From: Pseudonocardia sp. 73-21
GTDB lineage: Bacteria > Actinomycetota > Actinomycetes > Mycobacteriales > Pseudonocardiaceae
Assembly (NCBI RefSeq): GCF_001899645.1
Contig: NZ_MKVV01000081.1
Location: 24,963-88,962, forward strand
Reading direction: 5' to 3'
DNA length: 64,000 bases
Shown: positions 17,008 to 25,246 of the stretch, piece by piece
How the letters are laid out: each line of letters begins with the position of its first letter
Position numbering within the stretch: position 1 is the stretch's first letter
Notes under the pieces: model-generated
Databases searched by the model: none
What the model saw: the letters and a program-made list of their open reading frames with translations, nothing else
What the model was told of the DNA's origin: nothing
Made by a program: the position numbers and the translations under genes

Positions 17008-18582
17008 ATGTTCGTCACCACCCCGCCTCGCGCCGGCCGCCGCGAGTGGTTCGGCCTCGCCGTCCTCTTCCTCCCCACGCTCATCGTCGCGATCGACAAC
17101 ACCGTCCTGGGCTTCGCGCTGCCCGCCATCAGCCAGGCGCTCGCCCCGTCGGCGGCGCAGCTGCTGTGGCTCGTCGACATCTATCCGCTGGTGCTGGCCG
17201 GTCTGCTCGTCACGATGGGGACGCTGGGCGACCGGATCGGTCGCCGCCGCACGCTGACGATCGGCGTGGCCGGCTTCGGCGCGGTGTCGCTCCTGGCCGC
17301 GTTCTCCACCGATCCCCTGCACCTCGTGGCCGCGCGCGCCCTGCTCGGGTTCTTCGGCGCGATGCTGATGCCCGCCACCCTCGCGCTGCTGCGCACGCTG
17401 TTCGTCGACCGCGCCCAGCGCCGGTTCGCCGTGGCCGTCTGGGCCACCGGGTTCGCCGCGGGTGCGGCGCTCGGCCCGATCGTCGGCGGGGTGCTGCTCG
17501 AGCACCTCTGGTGGGGCTCGGTCTTCCTGCTCAACGTGCCGGTGATGGTGGCGCTGCTGGTGCTCGCGCCCCTCGTGCTCCCGGAGTCGCGCATGCCGAA
17601 CCCCGGCCGGCTCGACCCGATCGGCGTGCTCCTGTCGCTGCTCGCGATGGTGCCGACGGTGCTCGCGATCAAGCTGCTGGGCCACGACGGTCCCACCGCG
17701 TCCGCGGCGCTCTCGCTGCTGGTGGGGGTCGGGGCCGGGCTGCTGTTCGTCCGGCGTGCCCGCGCGAAGCTGGCCGCGGGCGAGGAACCGCTGCTCGACG
17801 TCACGCTCTTCGCGTCGCCGGTACTGCGCCTGTCCGCGCTCGCGAACGCCTCCACGATGTTCGCGCTGACCGGGCTGCTGTTCTTCTCCGCGCAGTACCT
17901 GATGCTCGTGCTGGGCCTCTCCCCGCTCGCCGCGGGTGAGGTCCTGCTGCCCGGCTTCGTCATGACGATGGTGGCGGGCGTGGTGGCCGCGCGGCTGGCC
18001 CGCCGGTTCTCCCTGCGGGTGCTCGTGCCGTCCGGGCTGCTGCTGGCCGCGGCCGGGTTCCTGCTCTGCACGGCGCTGGACGGGGACTTCTCGCTGATCG
18101 TCCTCGGCCTGGCGGCGGTGCTGGTCGGCACCGGCATCGGCCTGTCGGAGACGATCACGAACGACGCGATCCTCTCCGCCGTGCCCGCGGACCGCGCCGG
18201 TTCGGCGTCCGCGGTGTCGGAGACGGCCTACGAGATCGGGGCCGTGCTCGGTACGGCGGTGCTCGGCAGCGTGCTCTCGGCGGTCTACCGCGCGTCGGTC
18301 GTGGTGCCGTCGTCGGTCGGTCCGCTGCCCGCCGACGCCGCCCGCGAGACGCTCGGTGGCGCCGTGGCCTCCGCCGGGGACCTGACCGGACCCCCGGCCC
18401 AGGCCCTGCTCACCTCCGCGCGCGCGGCGTTCGTCGACGGCGTCGGCGTGACGGCCCTGGCCGGCGCGGCGGTGCTGGTGCTGGTGGCACTGACGGTGAT
18501 CATCGGTCTCCGACCCGCTCTCCGCGGCCCGTCCGCCGCTGCCGCTCCTTCGCATCCGACGGACGGCACCGTCGTCGCATAG
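17008..18582 (+). CDS. DHA2-type (14-TM) MFS efflux transporter, QacA/SmvA-like
   Basis: 524 aa with the membrane pattern of 14-helix drug:proton antiporters. The first helix carries the family Asp in LPTLIVAIDNTVLGFALPAI, the loop 2-3 motif A is GTLGDRIGRRRTL, and helix 5 motif C-like ATGFAAGAALGPIVGGVLLE is present. It probably exports cationic or hydrophobic compounds. ATG 17008 is preceded by CAGGAGAAG. Regulation by the adjacent TetR via the palindrome at 16919-16934 is strongly suggested. The gene ends in a weak stem-loop. Confidence 0.9.
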   Translation: MFVTTPPRAGRREWFGLAVLFLPTLIVAIDNTVLGFALPAISQALAPSAAQLLWLVDIYPLVLAGLLVTMGTLGDRIGRRRTLTIGVAGFGAVSLLAAFSTDPLHLVAARALLGFFGAMLMPATLALLRTLFVDRAQRRFAVAVWATGFAAGAALGPIVGGVLLEHLWWGSVFLLNVPVMVALLVLAPLVLPESRMPNPGRLDPIGVLLSLLAMVPTVLAIKLLGHDGPTASAALSLLVGVGAGLLFVRRARAKLAAGEEPLLDVTLFASPVLRLSALANASTMFALTGLLFFSAQYLMLVLGLSPLAAGEVLLPGFVMTMVAGVVAARLARRFSLRVLVPSGLLLAAAGFLLCTALDGDFSLIVLGLAAVLVGTGIGLSETITNDAILSAVPADRAGSASAVSETAYEIGAVLGTAVLGSVLSAVYRASVVVPSSVGPLPADAARETLGGAVASAGDLTGPPAQALLTSARAAFVDGVGVTALAGAAVLVLVALTVIIGLRPALRGPSAAAAPSHPTDGTVVA

Positions 18583-18593
18583 GTCGCGACGAC
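18571..18593. terminator. stem-loop over the MFS stop codon
   Basis: GTCGTCGC (18571-18578) pairs with GCGACGAC (18586-18593) around a 7-nt loop that contains the TAG stop at 18580-18582. It lies in the 49-nt gap between convergent genes. Confidence 0.4.
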
Positions 18594-18631
18594 ACTGCTG
18601 TTCGCCAGGTGGTGGGTGGTGCGGGGCGGCG

Positions 18632-20098
18632 TCACGGGCGGAAGGCGGCGATCACCGTCGCCATCTGCTCCAGCGCCCGCGCCTCCTCGCCGCACAGGCG
18701 CACCACCACCTCGGCGACTCCGGCATCGGCCAGCTCCCGGAACCGCCCGACCTGGTCCTCGACGGTGCCCGCGTGCACGCCCGCGGCGTACCGGGCGGGA
18801 TCGGCGCCGCGGGGGCGCAGCCGGTCCACCAGGGCGTCCACCTCGGCCCCGTCCGCACCGACCAGCGCCGTCGTCAGGTGGGAGAGCTCCACGTCGCGGC
18901 CGGTGTCCGCGCAGTGCTCCCGCAGCACGGCGGCCTTGCGCGCGACGGTCGCCGCGTCGCCGAGCACGTTCGCGACGTCGGCGTACCGCGCGGCCAGCCG
19001 CAGTGTCCGGCGTTCCCCGCCGCCGCCGAGCACGACCGGTACGTGCTCCTGCAGCGGCCGCGGGTAGCCGGCGGTGTCGGGGAGGTCGATCACGGTGCCG
19101 TGGAAGGGTTTCGCGCCCGGTCCCCACAGCACGGGCAGCGCCCGCAACGCGTCCTCCAGCAGCGCGTAGCGCTCCCCCACCGGCGGGAACGGCCAGCCGT
19201 AGGCGCGGTGCTCGGCCTCGAACCAGCCCAGCCCGAGCCCGCACACCGCCCGACCGCCGCTCAGCACGTCCAGGGTCGCGACGATCTTGGCCAGGTGCCC
19301 GACGTTGCGGTAGGTCACGCCGGCGACGAGCGGGCCCAGCCGCACCCGGTCGGTGCAGGCCGCGAGCCAGGCCAGCGTCGTGAAGCTCTCCAGGAAGTCG
19401 TCCCAGGCGCGGCCGACCTGGGGGATCTGGCGGAAGTGGTCCATGACGTAGATCGCGTCGAAGCCCGCGGCCTCGGCGCCCGCGGCGATCTCCCGCAGCC
19501 GGGGCGCGAGTACGGCCGCGCCGCCGGGGAACGCCGAGAGGTGCAGCCCGAACCGCATCCCGACGGGCCGCTCCTGCTGGCGCGCCACGGCCTCGCCCGC
19601 CGTCGCGAACGCGGGTGGGACGACCCGGACCGCCCCGGGTGCCAGCACCTCGTCGAATCCCTCGCCCCGCAACGCGTCCCGGACCGCAGGCCACGCCCGC
19701 AGCTGGGCCGTCAGCACCGTGGCGGGCACCGGGTGGGCGCGGGCCCGGTTGCGGGCCCGACACTCCCCGGCGGGCGTGTCGACGGCGACGGCGACGCACG
19801 CCATCCGGTGGGTACGGGCCAGTGCGCGCCAACGGGCCCGGTCGGCGGCACCGAGGCCCGTCGTGTCGATCACCGTGGTGAGCCCCCGGGCCACCCGCCG
19901 CGCGACGATCTCCTCCAGGAGTGCGAACGCGTCGGCGCTCGCGGCGATGTCGTCCTCACCGCAGCCGACGACCGCCCGCAACCGGTCGCTGGACACGACC
20001 TCGTCGGGCCGGAAGTGGGCCGCCGCCCACGTCGACTTGCCCGACGCGGGCGGCCCGGCGAGCACCACCAGGCACGGCGACGGCAGCCGCAGGGCCAC
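18632..20098 (-). CDS. fusion of AAA_33/polynucleotide-kinase-like domain and F420-type LLM oxidoreductase
   Basis: 488 aa from GTG 20098. Residues about 1-165 are a P-loop kinase: Walker A in LVVLAGPPASGKSTWAAAHF, then VVSSDRLRAVVGCGEDD and TTVIDTTGLGAADRARWRAL, as in AAA_33/PNK-type ATPases. From about residue 178 a complete luciferase-like monooxygenase domain begins (MRFGLHLSAFPGG, FDAIYVMDHF, GGRAVCGLGLGWFEAEHRAYG, VPVVLGGGGERRTLRL), as in F420-dependent LLM oxidoreductases. The junction contains its own Met, so internal initiation of a separate LLM protein is possible, but there is no stop between the domains. It starts 11 nt after the upstream membrane protein stop. Substrates unknown. 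Confidence 0.8.
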   Translation of the reverse strand: MALRLPSPCLVVLAGPPASGKSTWAAAHFRPDEVVSSDRLRAVVGCGEDDIAASADAFALLEEIVARRVARGLTTVIDTTGLGAADRARWRALARTHRMACVAVAVDTPAGECRARNRARAHPVPATVLTAQLRAWPAVRDALRGEGFDEVLAPGAVRVVPPAFATAGEAVARQQERPVGMRFGLHLSAFPGGAAVLAPRLREIAAGAEAAGFDAIYVMDHFRQIPQVGRAWDDFLESFTTLAWLAACTDRVRLGPLVAGVTYRNVGHLAKIVATLDVLSGGRAVCGLGLGWFEAEHRAYGWPFPPVGERYALLEDALRALPVLWGPGAKPFHGTVIDLPDTAGYPRPLQEHVPVVLGGGGERRTLRLAARYADVANVLGDAATVARKAAVLREHCADTGRDVELSHLTTALVGADGAEVDALVDRLRPRGADPARYAAGVHAGTVEDQVGRFRELADAGVAEVVVRLCGEEARALEQMATVIAAFRP

Positions 20099-20109
20099 GC
20101 GGGCCGTCG

Positions 20110-20541
20110 TCAGTCGGCGGGGCGGGTGGTGGTCTCGGGGCGCGGGGGCGGCGGGCGGGTGTCGACGCCGCGGTCGGCGAGGCGTTCCGAGACCTGCTCG
20201 GAGATGTCGTCGGCGCGCCGGCGCTCGCGCACCCGGATCAGCACCAGCATCGAGATGCCGTAGGCCACGCCGAGGATCAGCAGCACCACGCCCAGCCGCG
20301 CGACGAACGTCTGCAGCGGATCGCCTGCGGTGAAGTCGACGACGGAGATGATCGCCAGCACGCCGAGGGTGATCAGGTGGAACAGCACCGAGAGCAGCAG
20401 GTTGACCGAGCGGGTGACCGCGCGGTCGCGGAACACCTCCTCGAGGAACGGCTCCCCGGCGGTGACCAGCAGCCGTCCGACGAGGAACGTCAGTGCGATC
20501 CCGACGACCAGCAGGGCGATGTAGAGGGTGGTCGGAGTCAT
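20110..20541 (-). CDS. small integral membrane protein (143 aa)
   Basis: ATG 20541 follows GGGAGG five bases upstream; the longer frame is rejected. Three hydrophobic segments are visible: TLYIALLVVGIALTFLVGRL, SVNLLLSVLFHLITLGVLAI and LGVVLLILGVAYGISMLVLI. They are followed by a charged cytoplasmic tail (RVRERRRADDISEQVSERL) and a Pro-rich end. I do not recognise a named family; similar short proteins are common in actinobacteria. Probably co-transcribed with the downstream kinase-LLM fusion (11-nt gap). Confidence 0.75.
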   Translation of the reverse strand: MTPTTLYIALLVVGIALTFLVGRLLVTAGEPFLEEVFRDRAVTRSVNLLLSVLFHLITLGVLAIISVVDFTAGDPLQTFVARLGVVLLILGVAYGISMLVLIRVRERRRADDISEQVSERLADRGVDTRPPPPRPETTTRPAD

Positions 20542-20935
20542 CGTGGCCTCCCGGCATCGGACCTTCGGCGGAACACTACGCCCGATGCCCGGCGATTTCC
20601 CGGTCTGGACGACGGGCCGCCGGACACGAGGTGCGGCGCGCGTCACGTGTGTCGGTGGTCTCGGTGTCCGGACCGCAAAGGGGGGAGATCGTTCCGGCGC
20701 TGGTCAACCGGGCGGCGGAGAGATCATCTGAATGGGCATCCGAAAACGTTTCTGTCCCTTCTGAATCGATTACATGATCGGTCTTGTGAGTCAATCGACA
20801 GCAGCCAGCGGTGGGGATACCCACCTGCCGCATGTACCGTCGGATCTCATCTTTCACCTGCACACCCGGCCCCCGATGGTCCGGGTGCGCGGAGCATTTC
20901 CCGCGGCCGGGGCGCCGGCCAGAAGTGAGGACGAT
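20542..20935. other. 394-nt divergent intergenic region upstream of pckG
   Basis: No gene is supported here. It contains the promoters of the membrane protein (minus) and pckG (plus). A relatively AT-rich patch at about 20725-20785 includes an AAACGTTT palindrome (near 20743-20750) and a possible -10-like TTACAT near 20770. These are suggestive only. Confidence 0.35.
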
Positions 20936-22762
20936 ATGACTGCAGCAACCGTGCCAGGGCTGGACGAAGCGCCGACCGAGAATGCGCGGTTGCTGTCCTG
21001 GGTTCGTGAAGTGGCTGAGCTGACCACCCCCGACCGCATCGTCTGGTGCGACGGTTCCGACGAGGAGTGGGACCGCGTCACGTCCCACCTCGTCGAGGCC
21101 GGCACGTTCGTCAAGCTCGACGAGGAGAAGAAGCCCAACTCCTTCTGGGCCGCCTCCGACCCCGACGACGTCGCCCGTGTCGAGGAGCGCACCTTCATCT
21201 GCTCCGTCCTCGAGCAGGACGCCGGATCCACCAACAACTGGATGGACCCGGCCGAGATGAAGGCCACGATGTCGGAGCTCTACCGCGGGTGCATGCGCGG
21301 CCGGACGATGTACGTCGTGCCCTTCTGTATGGGCCCGCTGGACGCCGAGCAGCCCTTCCTCGGCGTGGAGATCACCGACTCCGAGTACGTCGTGGCCTCG
21401 ATGAAGATCATGACCCGCATGGGCGCCTCCGTGCTCCCCCTGCTCGACGGCCCCGCAGGCGACCGCTTCGTCCCGGCGCTGCACTCCGTCGGCGCCCCGC
21501 TCGAGCCCGGCCAGGCCGACGTCACGTGGCCCTGCAACGAGACCAAGTACATCTCGCACTTCCCCGAGACCCGCGAGATCTGGAGCTACGGCTCCGGCTA
21601 CGGCGGCAACGCGCTGCTGGGCAAGAAGTGCTACGCGCTGCGCATCGCCTCGGCCATGGCCCACGACGAGGGCTGGCTCGCCGAGCACATGCTGGTCCTC
21701 AAGCTGATCTCCCCGGAGGAGAAGGCCTACTACGTCGCGGCGGCGTTCCCGTCGGCGTGCGGCAAGACCAACCTCGCGATGCTGCAGCCGACCATCCCCG
21801 GCTGGCGCGCCGAGACCATCGGTGACGACATCGCCTGGATGCGTTTCGGCGAGGACGGCCGGCTCTACGCGGTCAACCCCGAGTACGGCTTCTTCGGTGT
21901 CGCGCCCGGCACCAACTGGAAGACCAACCCCAACGCGATGAAGACGATCAGCCACGGCAACTCCCTGTTCACGAACGTCGCGCTCACCGACGACGGTGAC
22001 ATCTGGTGGGAGGGGCTCGAGGGGGATCCGCAGCACCTGAAGTCCTGGACCGGCCAGGACTGGACGCCGGACTCGGACTTCAACGCCGCGCACCCGAACT
22101 CGCGCTACACCACGCCGATCTCGCAGTGCCCCGTCGTGGCGCCGGAGTGGGAGGACCCCCGGGGCGTCCCGATCTCGGCGATCCTGTTCGGCGGCCGCCG
22201 CAAGACCACGGTCCCGCTCGTCACCGAGTCGCGCGACTGGCAGCACGGCACGTTCATGGGCGCCACCATGTCGTCGGAGAAGACGGCGGCGGCGAAGGGC
22301 GGCCTCGGCGAGGTCCGCCGCGACCCGATGGCGATGCTGCCGTTCCTCGGCTACAACGTCGGCGACTACTTCCAGCACTGGGTGAACGTCGGCAAGGGCG
22401 CCGACTCCGACAAGCTGCCGAAGATCTTCTACGTCAACTGGTTCCGCCGCGGCGACGACGGCCGGTTCCTGTGGCCCGGGTTCGGTGAGAACTCCCGCGT
22501 GCTGAAGTGGGTCATCGAGCGGATCGAGGGCAAGGCCGCCGCCACCGAGACGGCCGTCGGCTACGTGCCCACGTCCGACCAGATGGACCTCGAGGGTCTC
22601 GACACCCCGGTCGCCGACATCGACGAGGTGCTCTCGGTCGACGTCGAGGCGTGGAAGGCCGAGATCCCGCTGATCGAGGAGTGGTTCGCGAAGGTCGGCG
22701 ACAAGCTGCCCACCTCGATGCGCGACGAGCTCGAGTCCCTGAAGCTCCGCCTCGGCATGTAG
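20936..22762 (+). CDS. pckG: phosphoenolpyruvate carboxykinase (GTP)
   Basis: 608 aa, normal for the GTP-dependent class. It interconverts oxaloacetate + GTP with PEP + GDP + CO2 and feeds gluconeogenesis. The GTP-class P-loop with reactive Cys is visible in AAFPSACGKTNLAMLQP (about residue 275), with FGGRRKTTVPLV and the N-terminal RIVWCDGSDEEWDR. ATG 20936 is used, preceded by GTGAGGACG. Its own strong hairpin terminator follows. The next operon encodes a putative monocarboxylate symporter, which would fit growth on organic acids, but shared control is not shown. Confidence 0.96.
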   Translation: MTAATVPGLDEAPTENARLLSWVREVAELTTPDRIVWCDGSDEEWDRVTSHLVEAGTFVKLDEEKKPNSFWAASDPDDVARVEERTFICSVLEQDAGSTNNWMDPAEMKATMSELYRGCMRGRTMYVVPFCMGPLDAEQPFLGVEITDSEYVVASMKIMTRMGASVLPLLDGPAGDRFVPALHSVGAPLEPGQADVTWPCNETKYISHFPETREIWSYGSGYGGNALLGKKCYALRIASAMAHDEGWLAEHMLVLKLISPEEKAYYVAAAFPSACGKTNLAMLQPTIPGWRAETIGDDIAWMRFGEDGRLYAVNPEYGFFGVAPGTNWKTNPNAMKTISHGNSLFTNVALTDDGDIWWEGLEGDPQHLKSWTGQDWTPDSDFNAAHPNSRYTTPISQCPVVAPEWEDPRGVPISAILFGGRRKTTVPLVTESRDWQHGTFMGATMSSEKTAAAKGGLGEVRRDPMAMLPFLGYNVGDYFQHWVNVGKGADSDKLPKIFYVNWFRRGDDGRFLWPGFGENSRVLKWVIERIEGKAAATETAVGYVPTSDQMDLEGLDTPVADIDEVLSVDVEAWKAEIPLIEEWFAKVGDKLPTSMRDELESLKLRLGM

Positions 22763-22777
22763 CTGCCCCGTACGTCC

Positions 22778-22815
22778 GTCTCCGGCCCGTCGCGCACCCG
22801 CGGCGGGCCGGAGAC
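22778..22815 (+). terminator. pckG terminator hairpin
   Basis: GTCTCCGGCCCG (22778-22789) pairs perfectly over 12 bp with CGGGCCGGAGAC (22804-22815), 14-nt loop, 16 nt after the pckG stop. No long U tract. Confidence 0.75.
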
Positions 22816-22865
22816 GTGTCCGGACCCGGTGCGCGCACGGGTGGCTCGGGACGCGGTGGTGGCGG

Positions 22866-22930
22866 GATCGTCGTCCGGGGACCGGTAGCTGTGGGGCACA
22901 CGGTTCCGCGTCCCGGAACGACGATCACGA
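22866..22930. repeat. 65-nt dispersed element, intergenic copy
   Basis: The layout is 19 nt GATCGTCGTCCGGGGACCG, 18 variable nt, 12 nt GTTCCGCGTCCC, then 16 nt GGAACGACGATCACGA. The ends are inverted repeats (GATCGTCGT / ACGACGATC). Three related 65-nt copies with the same block lengths lie inside the E2 gene at 35875-36131. Confidence 0.7.
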
Positions 22931-23065
22931 GGCGCCGCCCGCCGCCCTACCCGCCGGCCACCGGACCGTCGTGACCACATGGTGTCCTCCGATCGGGGAC
23001 ATTTCGGCTCCCGCGTCCTACCATTCCGGCCAGTCCTTGATCGCTGCGATCCAGCGGGAGCACCC

Positions 23066-23353
23066 ATGTCAGAGTCGACACACGAATCCCGGGACCAGGG
23101 GGAGGGACTGCGCTTCAGTGCGTGGAACCTGCTCCTGCTCGTCCCCCTCCTCATGCTCGTCACCCCCTGGTTCAACTCCCAGGAGCCCCACCTGTTCGGC
23201 CTGCCCTACCTGTACTGGGTGCAGTTCGCGTTCGTACCCGTCGGCGTCATCTGCGTCGCGGTCGTCTACGTCATGACGCGCGACCCGAACGAGCCGGTCG
23301 CGCCCGGCACCCCGTCCGACGTCGACGACCTCGACGAAGGGAACCTCCGGTGA
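23066..23353 (+). CDS. DUF3311-type small membrane protein, symporter partner
   Basis: 95 aa from ATG 23066 (CGGGAG upstream). Two membrane segments (WNLLLLVPLLMLVTPWFN and YWVQFAFVPVGVICVAVVYV) are followed by an acidic tail. Such DUF3311 proteins are regularly encoded immediately before a sodium:solute symporter in actinobacteria, and here the stop overlaps the symporter GTG (GTGA). It probably assists assembly or activity of the transporter. Confidence 0.85.
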   Translation: MSESTHESRDQGEGLRFSAWNLLLLVPLLMLVTPWFNSQEPHLFGLPYLYWVQFAFVPVGVICVAVVYVMTRDPNEPVAPGTPSDVDDLDEGNLR

Positions 23354-24996
23354 AGTGGACCGAGCTGGTGGTGTTCGCCGTGCTGTTCCTGGCGGTCACC
23401 GTGATGGGGTTCGTGGCCTCGCGCTGGCAGCGGGGGTCGGGACTGGACAACCTCGACGAGTGGGGTCTGGGCGGGCGCCGGTTCGGCTCCTGGATCACGT
23501 GGTTCCTGGTGGGCGGTGACCTCTACACCGCCTACACGTTCGTGGCCGTCCCGGCGCTGCTGTTCAGTGCAGGCGCGCTCGGCTTCTACGCGCTGCCCTA
23601 CACGGTGGTGCTCTACCCGCTGGTGTTCCTGCCGGTGGTGCGGCTGTGGTCGGTGTCGCGCGTGCACGGGTACGTGACGCCGGCCGACTTCGTGCGTGGC
23701 CGCTACGGCTCGTCACTGCTCGCGTTCCTCGTGGCCATCACGGGCCTGGTCGCGACGATGCCCTACATCGCGCTGCAGCTCGTGGGCCTGGAGGCCGTGC
23801 TGCGCACGATGGGGCTCAACGGGAGTGGCCTCCTCGGGCACCTGCCGCTGCTGGTGGCGTTCGTGGTGCTGGCGGTCTACACCTACCAGTCGGGGCTGCG
23901 GGCGCCGGCGCTGATCGCGTTCGCCAAGGACATCCTGATCTACATCGTGATCCTGGTGGCCGTGCTCTACCTGCCCGCGAAGCTGGGGGGCTGGGGCTCG
24001 ATCTTCGGCGCGGCGCAGGCGAAGTTCGACGCCACGCCGAGTCCGGCCGACGGCGTGCTGCTCAATGCCAACAACCAACTGCAGTACATCACCCTGGCGC
24101 TCGGGTCGGCGCTCGCGCTGTTCCTGTACCCGCACTCCGTGACGGGCATCCTGGCCTCGCGGGGCCGCAACGTGATCAAGCGCAACATGATGGCGTTGCC
24201 GGCCTACTCGCTGCTGCTGGGCCTGCTGGCCCTGCTGGGCTACGTGGCGATCGCGGCGGGCACCAAGCCCATCACCAACAACGCCACGGGCCGCCCCGAC
24301 ACCAACACGATCATCCCGCAGCTGTTCGAGACGCAGTTCGGCTCGCTGTTCGCCGGCATCGCCTTCGCGGCCATCGGCATCGGGGCGCTGGTGCCCGCGG
24401 CCATCATGTCGATCGCCGCGGCCAACCTGTGGACCCGCAACGTCTACAAGGAGTACATCCGCCGCGACGCGAGCCCGGCGCAGGAGGCGCGGCAGGCGAA
24501 GCTGGCGTCGCTGGTGGTGAAGTTCGGCGCCGTGCTGTTCGTGCTGCTCATCGACCCGCAGTTCTCCATCGACCTGCAGCTCATCGGCGGTGTCATCATC
24601 CTGATGACGTTGCCGGCCGTGGCGATCGCGCTCTACACGCGCTGGTTGCACCGTTGGGGTCTGGTGGCCGGCTGGGCGGTCGGCATGGGTTACGGGCTGT
24701 ATCTGCTCTACATCATCCCCAACCCCGCCAACGGCAAGCTGCACTTCGGCGGATCGGCACTCGCGCTCGACAAGCTGACCGTCTTCGGCTGGCACCCGTT
24801 CACGGGGTCCACGGTGCAGATCTACGTCGGCTTCGTGGCGCTGGTGGTGAACCTGCTGGTGGCGGTCGTGGTCACGGCGATCCTGCGCGCGGCCAAGGTC
24901 GCCGAAGGGGCCGACGAGACCCTCCCGGGCGATTACCACGCCGACGAGGGCTCCGACCGGATCAAGCCGCCGGCGGGAGTGCTCACCCACGGCTGA
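23350..24996 (+). CDS. sodium:solute symporter (SSS family), probable monocarboxylate permease
   Basis: 548 aa with about 13 membrane helices. Family features include GSWITWFLVGGDLYTAYTFV near the N-terminus, VHGYVTPADFVRGRYGS, LFLYPHSVTGILASRGRNVI and AAIMSIAAANLWTRNVYKEY. The closest relatives I recall are the MctC/MctP-like permeases for acetate, propionate or pyruvate; the substrate remains inference. GTG 23350 overlaps the DUF3311 stop. A short hairpin follows the gene. Confidence 0.88.
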   Translation: MKWTELVVFAVLFLAVTVMGFVASRWQRGSGLDNLDEWGLGGRRFGSWITWFLVGGDLYTAYTFVAVPALLFSAGALGFYALPYTVVLYPLVFLPVVRLWSVSRVHGYVTPADFVRGRYGSSLLAFLVAITGLVATMPYIALQLVGLEAVLRTMGLNGSGLLGHLPLLVAFVVLAVYTYQSGLRAPALIAFAKDILIYIVILVAVLYLPAKLGGWGSIFGAAQAKFDATPSPADGVLLNANNQLQYITLALGSALALFLYPHSVTGILASRGRNVIKRNMMALPAYSLLLGLLALLGYVAIAAGTKPITNNATGRPDTNTIIPQLFETQFGSLFAGIAFAAIGIGALVPAAIMSIAAANLWTRNVYKEYIRRDASPAQEARQAKLASLVVKFGAVLFVLLIDPQFSIDLQLIGGVIILMTLPAVAIALYTRWLHRWGLVAGWAVGMGYGLYLLYIIPNPANGKLHFGGSALALDKLTVFGWHPFTGSTVQIYVGFVALVVNLLVAVVVTAILRAAKVAEGADETLPGDYHADEGSDRIKPPAGVLTHG

Positions 24997-25037
24997 CCGC
25001 CGGGCGCTCGGAGGCGACCGCTCAGCGCGGGAAGGAT

Positions 25038-25056
25038 CCACGACGGCGTGTCGTGG
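25038..25056 (+). terminator. stem-loop after the symporter
   Basis: CCACGAC (25038-25044) pairs with GTCGTGG (25050-25056), 5-nt loop, followed by GCCCTTTCC. The rest of the 250-nt gap holds no supported gene. Confidence 0.45.
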
Positions 25057-25246
25057 GCCCTTTCCCCGTGATCCATCGGATGTTCACGGACGTGTTCCCT
25101 CGGACGGGTGACCGGATGCCGCCGAGAGTGACCGTTCGAGCAATCGGCGATTGCCGATCACCACATCGGGGTGCAACATCCTGTGGGCGCCCGCGATACG
25201 AAGGGTGACCGGCGCCGCCCGGCGTCGGCTGGCGGAGGTGACCACG

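Noticed and set aside
20730..20780. AAACGTTT as a LacI-type operator for pckG
   Set aside because: The symmetry covers only 8 bp and does not extend; insufficient to call a site.
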